Assembly: GCA_028703735.1 (NCBI GenBank)
Contig: JAQVMI010000022.1
Span: 1 to 12,304 of the forward strand
Origin: Candidatus Cloacimonadota bacterium
Lineage (GTDB): Bacteria; Cloacimonadota; Cloacimonadia; Cloacimonadales; Cloacimonadaceae
Reading direction: 5' to 3'
Length of the DNA: 12,304 nt
Below, piece after piece: positions 1-6,548 of this stretch (its first letter is position 1; every line of letters starts with the position of its first letter). Below the pieces are notes generated by a model that saw only the letters and a list, made by a program, of their open reading frames with translations, was not told the origin of the DNA and did no database searches. The position numbers and the translations under genes are program-made.

Positions 1-1431
1 AATATCTTTCAGCACCCCTTTGCCTTCGGTGATGCGGGTTAAGATTTCCAGCATGCGCTTAGTGCCTATGCGGCAAAAAGTGCATTTTCCGCAGGATTCG
101 TTCTGGGTAAAATTTAGGAAAAAGCGTGCTACATCAACCATGCAGGTTCCTGTGTCCATCACCACCATTCCTCCGGAACCCATAATTGCTCCGGTAGCGG
201 TTATCGAATCGTAATCCACTATGGTATCAAGTTTTTCGGTAGGAATACATCCTCCGGATGGACCACCCATTTGCACTGCTTTGAAGGGTTTTTCGGTTTT
301 CATCCCTCCACCAACTTTGTAAATGATATCGCGGATAGGAATACCCATGGGAACCTCTATCAATCCGCTTCCGGCAATTTTACCCGCCAAAGCAAAGACC
401 TTAGTTCCGGGTGATTTTTCTGTGCCAAAAGCATGGAAAGCCTTGGCACCATGCACTATAATCCAGGCTATATTAGCCCAGGTTTCCACATTATTAATAT
501 TGGTGGGTTTTCCCCAAAGACCGCTTTCTGCAGGGAAGGGAGGACGGATTGTTGGCATGCCGCGTTTACCTTCTATAGATTGCATCAAAGCGGTTTCTTC
601 GCCACAAACAAAGGCTCCGGCACCTTCTTTGATATGCAGATCAAAGCAGAAGCTGGTTCCCATGATGTTTTTCCCCAGATAGCCTTTCTTTTCGGCTGCT
701 TCTATGGCAATTTTCAAGTGCTCGATAGCCATGGGATATTCTGCACGGCAATAGATATAGCCTTCATCCGCACCCATTGCATAGGCACCAATAATCATGC
801 CTTCAATCACATTATGAGGATCACCTTCCAGGGCACTGCGATCCATAAAAGCACCAGGATCGCCTTCATCAGCGTTGCAAACCACAAATTTCTTATCCGA
901 AACTGCCTTGGCTGCAAAGCTCCACTTCAAACCGGTGGAAAATCCCGCTCCGCCTCTACCGCGTAACCCGGAAGCTTTAATTTCGGCAATAATGGCTTCT
1001 GTATCCATCTGTAAAGCTTTTCTAAGGGCAATATATCCACCCTGAGCTTCGTAATCATCTAAACTTTTGGGATCAATAACCCCACAATTGCGCAAAACTA
1101 TCCGCTGTTGATTCTTTAGCAAGGCATTGTGTCTGCCATCCAGCTTTTCTGCCAGAATGATATTCTCTTTGGGGGCATCTCCGGCAATATAATCCTGCAA
1201 AACACGCACAATGGTTTCGGGATCAGCTTTGCCAATATGTATCTGACCAAGGGAAGAGCCATTTAATTCTACCACAGGTTCTTCAAAACACATTCCAATG
1301 CAGGCTGTTTTCATCAGCTTTACCGGTTGAGGAGAGGCGGTAAGATAATCTTCCAGGGCATTATAAACTTCCATTGCTCCGGCAGCTATACCGCAACTTG
1401 CAAGCCCTACTTTTACAATTACTTCACTCAT
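1..1431 (-). CDS. NuoF/HydB-like NADH-binding flavoprotein subunit (partial, C-terminus cut by window edge)
   Basis: Flavoprotein subunit that oxidises or reduces NAD(H) via FMN and passes electrons to Fe-S clusters, as in complex I NuoF and in HydB of multimeric, often electron-bifurcating, [FeFe]-hydrogenases. It reads leftwards from ATG at 1431, with AAGGGGGG about 5 nt upstream; 477 codons are visible. In order: a thioredoxin-like [2Fe-2S] domain (about residues 1-90, Cys13, Cys44, Cys48); the FMN/NADH-binding core with GRGGAGF at 158-164, CNADEGDPG from 185 and EGAGAFVCGEET from 269; an SLBB-type segment; then the 4Fe-4S motif ESCGKCTFC with Cys447, Cys450 and Cys453. The fourth ligand and any C-terminal ferredoxin domain lie outside the window. 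The N-terminal thioredoxin-like domain favours the hydrogenase or soluble type over classical complex I. The first Cys of its usual C-x4-C pair is replaced (Val8). It starts 10 nt after the NuoE-like gene, so the two are co-transcribed. Family assignment is firm; the partner is inferred. Confidence 0.93.
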   Translation of the reverse strand, partial: MSEVIVKVGLASCGIAAGAMEVYNALEDYLTASPQPVKLMKTACIGMCFEEPVVELNGSSLGQIHIGKADPETIVRVLQDYIAGDAPKENIILAEKLDGRHNALLKNQQRIVLRNCGVIDPKSLDDYEAQGGYIALRKALQMDTEAIIAEIKASGLRGRGGAGFSTGLKWSFAAKAVSDKKFVVCNADEGDPGAFMDRSALEGDPHNVIEGMIIGAYAMGADEGYIYCRAEYPMAIEHLKIAIEAAEKKGYLGKNIMGTSFCFDLHIKEGAGAFVCGEETALMQSIEGKRGMPTIRPPFPAESGLWGKPTNINNVETWANIAWIIVHGAKAFHAFGTEKSPGTKVFALAGKIAGSGLIEVPMGIPIRDIIYKVGGGMKTEKPFKAVQMGGPSGGCIPTEKLDTIVDYDSITATGAIMGSGGMVVMDTGTCMVDVARFFLNFTQNESCGKCTFCRIGTKRMLEILTRITEGKGVLKDI

Positions 1432-1441
1432 TTATCCCCCC

Positions 1442-1906
1442 TTAAAAATGGAACTTTTCTAAAATTCCGGGTATCATTTCCGGAACCAGCTTACCAAAGG
1501 TGGTATCATCTATCATGATAACCGGTGCTAAACTGCAGCAACCTAAGCATGCTACTTCCATTAAGGTAAACAGCATATCGGGAGTGGTATTTTCGCCATC
1601 GGGAAGCTTCAAAGCCTCAATTAGAGCGGTTTTTATACCATCTGCATCGGAAACATGGCAAGCAGTACCCTTGCATACACGCACAATGTGCTTGCCCTGA
1701 GGTTTTAGCCGAAACATCGAATAAAATGTGGCAACCCCATAAATTTCCGCTGCGGGTATTTGCATGAAGTTTGCTACATACTTCATTGTATCCCGCGATA
1801 GATAACCCAATTCGTTTTGAACTTCCTGCAACATTGGAATCAAAATACCCTTTCTTCCCTTGTAGGAGTTTAAAATGGCATTCAGTTTGCTATAGTCCTG
1901 TTCCAT
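1442..1906 (-). CDS. NuoE/HydC-like thioredoxin-fold [2Fe-2S] subunit
   Basis: Small electron-transfer subunit that carries one [2Fe-2S] cluster beside the FMN site of the NuoF/HydB partner, in the cytoplasm. The 154 residues are normal for the family. An N-terminal helical bundle (about 1-70) contains IPMLQEVQNELGYLS and the family hallmark EIYGVATFYSMF (54-65). The thioredoxin-like domain follows, with all four cluster ligands present: Cys78 and Cys83 (CKGTAC), Cys120 and Cys124 (CLGCC, an extra Cys at 123). The start at 1906 has AAAGGAAG about 6 nt upstream. The stop codon is 10 nt from the start of the NuoF-like gene, and the ribosome site of that gene overlaps the stop, so translation is probably coupled. 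Pairing with a NuoF-like protein that has an N-terminal thioredoxin domain points to an NAD-linked hydrogenase or formate dehydrogenase module. The catalytic subunit is not visible and would be expected further left. Confidence 0.93.
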   Translation of the reverse strand: MEQDYSKLNAILNSYKGRKGILIPMLQEVQNELGYLSRDTMKYVANFMQIPAAEIYGVATFYSMFRLKPQGKHIVRVCKGTACHVSDADGIKTALIEALKLPDGENTTPDMLFTLMEVACLGCCSLAPVIMIDDTTFGKLVPEMIPGILEKFHF

Positions 1907-1962
1907 AAAAGCTTCCTTTTTACATCAGATTTTGCAGCATACCTCATATAACACATATTTCA

Positions 1963-1995
1963 ATATTTTATGCCACAGGCTACATATTTTATGCC
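1963..1995 (-). promoter_or_regulatory. 12-nt direct repeat upstream of nuoE-like gene (candidate operator)
   Basis: On the minus strand GGCATAAAATAT occurs twice, at 1984-1995 and 1963-1974. The copies are identical over 12 nt and 21 nt apart, about two helical turns, so both would face the same side of the DNA. The pair lies 57-89 nt upstream of the nuoE-like ATG and just downstream of a TTGACA box. An operator for a dimeric regulator of the hydrogenase-type operon fits this geometry. The regulator is unknown, and an AT-rich coincidence cannot be excluded. Confidence 0.35.
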
Positions 1996-2004
1996 TTGCT
2001 GAGT

Positions 2005-2010
2005 TGTCAA
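2005..2010 (-). promoter_or_regulatory. Possible -35 box of the nuoEF-like operon
   Basis: On the minus strand this is a perfect TTGACA, 99-104 nt upstream of the nuoE-like start. At spacings of 16 to 18 nt only poor -10 matches occur (AATATG, ATATGT, TATGTA), and these overlap the candidate operator repeat. The promoter call is therefore weak. Confidence 0.3.
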
Positions 2011-2216
2011 ATAAAATCTTGCCGTTTCGCTTGAATCTAACTTGGAGACTGCTCGGAAATCTAAACTATTGGACTTGATTTGATAGGTTTTGCTTGTAGT
2101 AATGTAAGTATACCATGATCTTGGTAGTTATTTGTGCAGGGTTTACTGTTTAACCCGGAAAATGCATTTGGAGTTCATAGTGCAATCCTCAGAATCATAG
2201 CCTACACAGTTTCCGG

Positions 2217-2284
2217 AATGACACTACATAATCGTACTTTCACACGCCTCGTGTGAAGACAGCCGAGGGTGGCTGTCATTACGA
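2217..2284. repeat. Cluster of short hairpins (palindromic intergenic element)
   Basis: Two perfect stem-loops stand back to back: TTCACACG/CGTGTGAA at 2239-2257 with a 3-nt loop (CCT), then GACAGCC/GGCTGTC at 2258-2277 with a 6-nt loop. They are enclosed by AATGACA (2217-2223) and its complement TGTCATT (2274-2280). TCGTA (2232-2236) also matches TACGA (2280-2284). The design resembles the larger element at 6031-6171: short hairpins with tiny loops inside a short terminal inverted repeat. It lacks a T-tract, so it is not a standard intrinsic terminator on either strand. It could act as an mRNA-stabilising end for the rodZ operon or be a REP/MITE-like element. Confidence 0.6.
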
Positions 2285-2396
2285 CTGCCTTAACTGAGTT
2301 TAAGCACTGGAGTTCATCCGGCAATAATAATTAGCAATAAGCCCAATATAGGCTAAAGCCGGATCGACGCCAAACTTAGATTGTTTACAGAATGGT

Positions 2397-3017
2397 TCAA
2401 TACAGCGGGACATTCACCGGGCTGTCTCCCAGAATATTGCCTATATAATCTGTGGTGTCTGGTGGTATGGTGTTTTTATCAATTATTTTACTGGGGGTAT
2501 TAGAAGTTTTGGGGATGGCTTCACTTAAAGCCCTCATTCTTTGTCTAAGAGTATCCGGTTTCGCTGCTTCCTCTTGTTTGGGTTTGGCAATTGCCGTGCT
2601 ATCAGCAGTTTTCGCTAAAAAGAAATCCGGAGTTTGCAGCCAGCCTTTGTTTCTGGCATGAAACAAAAAAGAAGCCAAGATTGCCACAAAGATAAGGATG
2701 CCAACCATCCACAGGAAATTGGTGGATAGCATAATCTTCCTATCTTTCGGAATGATGTGGGGATTGAACTTATCCTTAATTTCTTCCGGCATAACAATGG
2801 AAAATTCGTGCATAACCATATCAAGATCTGCTTCCAGGTAGCGTGCATAGTTATAAACCACAGCCTTGGTAATCCCGTAATCACCAACTTCAGAAAAGCG
2901 GTTGTTTTCCATTTTCCTGATAATATCTTCGCGGGTACGGATATCTTCCCAAACCTTCTTATAGCTGTAATCGCGCTTTATTCTTAAATCTTGAAGATAT
3001 TTGCCTAAGCTTTCCAT
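2397..3017 (-). CDS. RodZ-like helix-turn-helix membrane protein, short form
   Basis: Probable RodZ-type cytoskeletal adaptor of 206 residues. The N-terminal HTH_25-like domain (about 1-72) begins LGKYLQDLRIKRDYS and ends with the family signature VVYNYARYLEADLD (53-66). In RodZ this domain binds MreB rather than DNA. A single hydrophobic segment at about 101-119 (FLWMVGILIFVAILASFLF) predicts an inner-membrane anchor with the C-terminus outside. The outer tail is only about 87 residues, rich in Lys, Pro, Thr and Ala. It shows no clear beta-domain of the DUF4115 type, so this is shorter than typical RodZ. I chose ATG at 3017, with GGGGGAAT upstream. A longer frame from 3086 exists, but its extra residues precede the domain and lie inside dapF. 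The start overlaps the dapF stop by 13 nt, which implies coupled translation. Last gene of the pepT-dapB-dapF operon. Confidence 0.8.
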   Translation of the reverse strand: MESLGKYLQDLRIKRDYSYKKVWEDIRTREDIIRKMENNRFSEVGDYGITKAVVYNYARYLEADLDMVMHEFSIVMPEEIKDKFNPHIIPKDRKIMLSTNFLWMVGILIFVAILASFLFHARNKGWLQTPDFFLAKTADSTAIAKPKQEEAAKPDTLRQRMRALSEAIPKTSNTPSKIIDKNTIPPDTTDYIGNILGDSPVNVPLY

Positions 3018-3793
3018 CTGTATTCCCCCACGAAGCTTTGATGCACACTGCCTGTAAGCAGGTAACCAGACGGATGGTTTTCGCAAACAACCGTACCACC
3101 AGGCATAATGACCTTAACCCGGGATTCCAGATTGCCACGCATTATTCCGCTATAAACACAAGCTGTTGCACCCGTTCCACATGCCAAAGTAGCTCCGCAG
3201 GAACGTTCCCAGATGGCTATCTGAATTTCTGAGGGGCTGACAATTTTAATAAAATGCACATTTACTGCTTTTGGAAACCTTATATATTTTTCCAAGGCTG
3301 ATCCGTGCTTCAGATGTGGGTTTTCCGATAGACTATCCGTCCAGATACAAAAATGCAGGTTGCCCGTATCAATAAGATCACCATTGAAACCAAGTGCCGA
3401 AACACTGCCTTGGTAAAGCTTGGGGAAGCCCATATTTACCGTAATGTTATTTTCTTCAACCTGGATAATTACCTTCGCTTGTTTAATTCCACTATCGGTT
3501 TCTATCATCAGCTTTTCCTGCCTAAGTTTTTGTTGCAGCATAAAAGCAACACAACGCAAGGCAGAGCCACACATCTCTGCACGTGAGCCATCCGAATTGA
3601 AGATAATCATCCGTGCATCAGCTTTTGTGGAAGCAGATAGAATTACCAATCCATCAGCATAAATACCTGTGTGAGGGGTGCAAATATCTTTTGACAGTGC
3701 GTCGAAATTTAACTGAGGCAGTGTGTTTTCCATGTTATCCAGAATCACAAAATCGTTACCCTGGGCATGCATCTTTATAAAAGGAATCAGCAT
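3005..3793 (-). CDS. dapF: Diaminopimelate epimerase
   Basis: Cytoplasmic, cofactor-independent epimerase that converts LL- to meso-diaminopimelate for lysine and peptidoglycan. It has 262 residues, close to the usual length of about 275. The start MLIPFIKMHAQGNDF matches the family N-terminus, so ATG at 3793 is preferred over an in-frame ATG at 3850 that would run deep into dapB. The two catalytic cysteines are visible: Cys75 in NSDGSRAEMCGS (66-77) and Cys205 in ERSCGATLACGTGA (196-209). Also present are the substrate-binding GN-x-H loop (144-147), VNV at 177-179 and the ER pair at 196-197. Two departures from the common family pattern are CGS instead of CGN after Cys75 and GNLH instead of GNPH. 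Both catalytic cysteines are kept, so activity is still expected. The start overlaps the dapB stop by 7 nt and the stop overlaps the rodZ-like start by 13 nt. Confidence 0.93.
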   Translation of the reverse strand: MLIPFIKMHAQGNDFVILDNMENTLPQLNFDALSKDICTPHTGIYADGLVILSASTKADARMIIFNSDGSRAEMCGSALRCVAFMLQQKLRQEKLMIETDSGIKQAKVIIQVEENNITVNMGFPKLYQGSVSALGFNGDLIDTGNLHFCIWTDSLSENPHLKHGSALEKYIRFPKAVNVHFIKIVSPSEIQIAIWERSCGATLACGTGATACVYSGIMRGNLESRVKVIMPGGTVVCENHPSGYLLTGSVHQSFVGEYRWKA

Positions 3794-4536
3794 AAAATCT
3801 CGGAAATCATATCGCTGAAACTGTGACAGCCTTTGCGCTCGCTTATCCAAACAGCAGCCTGTATAGCTCCATAGGCAAAGGATGTGCGAGACCGAACCCG
3901 ATGAGTTAGCTCTATGGTATCTGCCTCACTATCGAAGCCAATTGTATGGGTTCCGGGTATGCTTCCGGCTCTCAGACTGGTGAAGTGCAGTTCGTGTGAT
4001 TCAATTTTGCGTTTCGCAGTATCGAACAGTGCTTCAGTTTTCCTGCTACTGTTTTGCAGAACCAGATTGGCAAGGTCTATGGCTGTTCCAGACGGGCTGT
4101 CGGCTTTTTGATTATGATGCTGCTCGTAACCAAAAACATCGTAAGCGGCAAAGCGATCGAAATATTTCACAGCATCGGCACAAATCCTGCTAAAGATATT
4201 CATACCAATAGAATAATTTGCTCCATAAACCATGCCGGTATTTGCCTTAGCTACCAAATTGCGGATTTCCGCTAAGTGGTCATTCCAGCCGGTTGTTCCC
4301 ACAACCATGGCTTTGCCCAAGGCTATTACCTTATGCATATTTTCCAAGGCAGCCGAGGGATGGCTGAAATCCAGGCAAACATCTGCATTTCCAATGCTTT
4401 CTGCATTTATTTCTCTATGGCAATCTGGCGCAAAGGGATCGATTGTGCTAATAACCTTGCAATCCTTTTCAGCAGCAAGAGCAGCAATCATTTTGCCCAT
4501 TTTTCCATGGCCGATTAGGCAGAGCTTGGTGCTCAT
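3787..4536 (-). CDS. dapB: 4-hydroxy-tetrahydrodipicolinate reductase
   Basis: Cytoplasmic NAD(P)H-dependent reductase of the diaminopimelate/lysine pathway that forms tetrahydrodipicolinate. It has 249 residues, near the family's usual 250-270. The Rossmann fold opens with LIGHGKMGK, whose GxGxxG sits at 9-14, followed by the acidic residue Asp33 of STIDPF. GTTGW is at 80-84 and YGANYSIGMN at 104-113. The catalytic block EQHHNQKADSPSGTA (138-152) supplies His140/His141, Lys144 and the substrate-binding PSGTA. RAGSIPGTHTIGF (189-201) closes the conserved part. ATG at 4536 is separated by one nucleotide from the stop of the upstream peptidase gene (TAA-G-ATG), and the last 7 nt overlap dapF. 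There is only a weak ribosome site, so translation probably depends on coupling to the peptidase gene. Pairing with dapF supports the assignment. Confidence 0.95.
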   Translation of the reverse strand: MSTKLCLIGHGKMGKMIAALAAEKDCKVISTIDPFAPDCHREINAESIGNADVCLDFSHPSAALENMHKVIALGKAMVVGTTGWNDHLAEIRNLVAKANTGMVYGANYSIGMNIFSRICADAVKYFDRFAAYDVFGYEQHHNQKADSPSGTAIDLANLVLQNSSRKTEALFDTAKRKIESHELHFTSLRAGSIPGTHTIGFDSEADTIELTHRVRSRTSFAYGAIQAAVWISERKGCHSFSDMISEILC

Positions 4537-4537
4537 C

Positions 4538-5662
4538 TTAATCTACCGAATAGAGGCGGATCATTTCTGCTACGAAAGCCACTCCCAGGTGCAGTTGTCC
4601 AATTTCAATATCCTCTGCCACAGTATGCACTTTGTTCATACCTGTTCCCACAATAATCATCGGAATACCCGCTGCGTTAAAGATGTTTGCATCGCTGCCA
4701 CCACCACCTTTACCTGTGGTGAAAGGAATATCAAGCTGTCGTAAAGCATTTTGAGCAAGCTTCACAGGGGCAGAATCTTCACTAATTGCAAAGGCATGGT
4801 ATTCGGTTTCCATTTTGTAGCTGAATTCGGCTTTACCTACCTCATTATTATAACGAGCAACTGTACGTTCCACAGCATGGCGGATATCAGCACAAACCTG
4901 AGCCAGCTTTGGGGCACTATGGCTACGAGCTTCACCTTTGATGATCACCTGATTGGGAACAATATTTGTGGCAATGCCACCACATATTTTGCCTACATTG
5001 CACGTGGTTTCGTAATCAATTCTTCCCATAGGCATGGCACTTATAGCTTCGGAAGCAATTTTAATGGCATTTAAACCCTTTTCCGGTTCCACGCCTGCAT
5101 GCGCTTCTTTACCATAAATTGTAATAATAAAAGAATTCTGCGAGGGAGCTCCTACTATAAGCTCTCCCACCTGATGAGCGTCCAACGCATATCCAAATGC
5201 AGAGCGTAATTTGGCTTTGTTAAAGCATTTGGCACCCAGTAAACCAATCTCTTCGGAAACGGTAATCAAAACTTCTATGGGAGCATGATCTATCCCGGAA
5301 TCTATTATGCTTTGAATACCCAGAACAATCTCGGCAATACCAGATTTATCATCCCCACCTAATACGGTGGTACCGTCGGTAACAATTCTGCCATTATCAA
5401 TTCTGGCTTTAATATTGTTACCGGGGCTAACTGTATCTGCATGAGCGCAAAAAAGAATGGGCGGTTTAGATACCTTACCCGGAAAAAATGCATATAAGTT
5501 TCCCGCATTACCATCATTGTGCTTGTGGCAATTGTCCTCTTCCACCTGTGCTCCCAATTCCTCCAGATCCATTCTTAATACATCCATCATCGAACGCTCA
5601 TTTTTAGATTCGCTATCAATGGCGATTAAGCGTAGAAAGTAGCTAACCACATCTTTTTGCAT
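4538..5662 (-). CDS. Peptidase T-like M20-family metallopeptidase
   Basis: Zinc-dependent aminopeptidase or deacylase-type enzyme of the M20 clan, closest to the PepT-like group, probably cytoplasmic. It has 374 residues, slightly shorter than classical peptidase T at about 410. Metal and catalytic residues are visible in order: HADTV (His74, Asp76), GGDDKSG (102-108, with bridging Asp104), SEEIG (Glu137/Glu138, general base and metal ligand), ALDAH (Asp161) and a late His346 in VHTVAED. The dimerisation or lid insert lies at about 174-285 and contains His188 in KEAHAG. GGGGSDANIF at 319-328 is typical of the PepT-like and ArgE groups. ATG at 5662 has AAAGGGG about 8 nt upstream and a strong promoter further back. 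It leads the operon with dapB and dapF. A tripeptidase role fits peptide fermentation, but the operon also permits a role in diaminopimelate or acyl-amino-acid processing. The exact substrate is unknown. Confidence 0.88.
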   Translation of the reverse strand: MQKDVVSYFLRLIAIDSESKNERSMMDVLRMDLEELGAQVEEDNCHKHNDGNAGNLYAFFPGKVSKPPILFCAHADTVSPGNNIKARIDNGRIVTDGTTVLGGDDKSGIAEIVLGIQSIIDSGIDHAPIEVLITVSEEIGLLGAKCFNKAKLRSAFGYALDAHQVGELIVGAPSQNSFIITIYGKEAHAGVEPEKGLNAIKIASEAISAMPMGRIDYETTCNVGKICGGIATNIVPNQVIIKGEARSHSAPKLAQVCADIRHAVERTVARYNNEVGKAEFSYKMETEYHAFAISEDSAPVKLAQNALRQLDIPFTTGKGGGGSDANIFNAAGIPMIIVGTGMNKVHTVAEDIEIGQLHLGVAFVAEMIRLYSVD

Positions 5663-5696
5663 CTCAGTTCCCCTTTATAGTTTTCTGCATTGGTGC

Positions 5697-5725
5697 AATA
5701 TCTAAGGGTGGCTTTATTTTGTCAA
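5697..5725 (-). promoter_or_regulatory. Promoter of the pepT-like/dapB/dapF/rodZ-like operon
   Basis: On the minus strand TTGACA (5720-5725) is followed after exactly 17 nt by GATATT (5697-5702), a perfect -35 and a 4-of-6 -10. The -10 lies 34 nt upstream of the pepT-like ATG, leaving a short leader of about 25 nt that contains the ribosome site. Position, spacing and an AT-rich upstream stretch agree with a sigma-70-type promoter. Confidence 0.65.
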
Positions 5726-6030
5726 TTTATTCTATTTACAATTCGTGAATATGCAGCCGAGACCGTTCATGATCTTATGGATTAAAAGCAATATGTAAAC
5801 AGCTTCGAAGTAACAAAGAGTGGGCGAAGTATGCTCTAACCTTCCCCAACCTTGAAATTGACATTACTGAATTACGAAAAAGGTATTGATGCACCACTGC
5901 AAGCCTGGAGCCGATTTCACCTTTGATAATCAATTACTTACCTGCATCTTTGCGGTGAAATGGACTTCAGCGTCACTAAAGATAGTTATATTCAGGATTT
6001 TTTGATGTTTAGCTGATAGAGTTGCTGTAG

Positions 6031-6171
6031 TGTCATGTCAAGTTTCCTAAGTCGCAGAGCGTTTGGGCTGTCAATCTCCTGATTGACAGAAGCGACGGAG
6101 TCGCTTGCATTTATAGCGAGCTGTGCTCGCTGTGGCAATCAGGAGATTGCCACCCCAAGCTTGACATGACA
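6031..6171. repeat. Palindromic element: four hairpins inside a 12-nt terminal inverted repeat
   Basis: The ends are perfect inverted repeats, TGTCATGTCAAG (6031-6042) and CTTGACATGACA (6160-6171). Between them are four stem-loops. CTGTCAAT/ATTGACAG is at 6068-6089. AAGCGAC/GTCGCTT is at 6090-6106 with loop GGA. AGCGAG/CTCGCT is at 6115-6131. TGGCAATC/GATTGCCA is at 6133-6152 with loop AGGA. The first and last hairpins are also inverted copies of each other (CAATCTCCTGATTG against CAATCAGGAGATTG), so the whole element can fold into one long arm. No T-tract and no coding frame. A MITE- or REP/BIME-like mobile palindromic element is the likely explanation. Confidence 0.8.
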
Positions 6172-6548
6172 GTTGTCCAATCGGCTATAAGAAATAGCTC
6201 TAATGGTTTTATCTGTTAAAGCCGATTCGACTCCAGACAAAAAAAATATTGGATTCTGGGTAGGTAACCTCCGAAATATGCTTTCGCTTACTATTTCCAT
6301 ACACAGAATCTACTATGCTATATCTAATTGGTAGAAACTTCTTAAGCAGACTCCCTTGCTAAGAGACTGTTCAGCAAGACCAGATCTGTTTCCAATAAGT
6401 TAGCATTTGATAAGCGAAAAAGTGGCGAAGAACCCTAAAACTGCACCGATTGCAGAATTGACTATCCGGGACAAAATCTACTTAAATCTTCACTGGTTTA
6501 CATCTATGTAATCATGGGTTCATTAAGTGCTTTTATGAATACATTTTA

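Larger units (their letters stand above)
1907..2396. other. Non-coding stretch between the rodZ-like gene and the nuoE-like gene
   Basis: About 490 nt with no credible gene on either strand. The part nearest nuoE (1963-2010) holds a TTGACA box and a 12-nt direct repeat, annotated separately. The middle (2217-2284) holds a cluster of short hairpins, also annotated separately. Around 2352-2376 is a segment (TAAAGCCGGATCGACGCC) that resembles one near 6222 (TAAAGCCGATTCGACTCC), suggesting a degenerate dispersed repeat. No T-tract terminator for the rodZ operon could be seen on the minus strand. Confidence 0.7.

Noticed and set aside
433..966. Open frame of 177 codons on the plus strand
   Set aside because: It lies antisense to the clearly conserved NuoF-like gene and shows no family motifs.
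3018..3086. Upstream extension of the rodZ-like gene to ATG 3086
   Set aside because: The added residues precede the conserved HTH start, and ATG 3017 has a good ribosome site.
3794..3850. Upstream extension of dapF to ATG 3850
   Set aside because: The extra residues do not fit the family N-terminus, which begins at MLIPFIKMH, and would overlap dapB by 64 nt.
4232..4744. Open frame of 170 codons on the plus strand
   Set aside because: Antisense to dapB and the peptidase gene, both with strong motifs; a shadow frame.
6220..6245. T-arm-like GATTCGACTCC suggesting a tRNA
   Set aside because: The flanking bases do not form a T-stem, and no acceptor or anticodon arms can be found.
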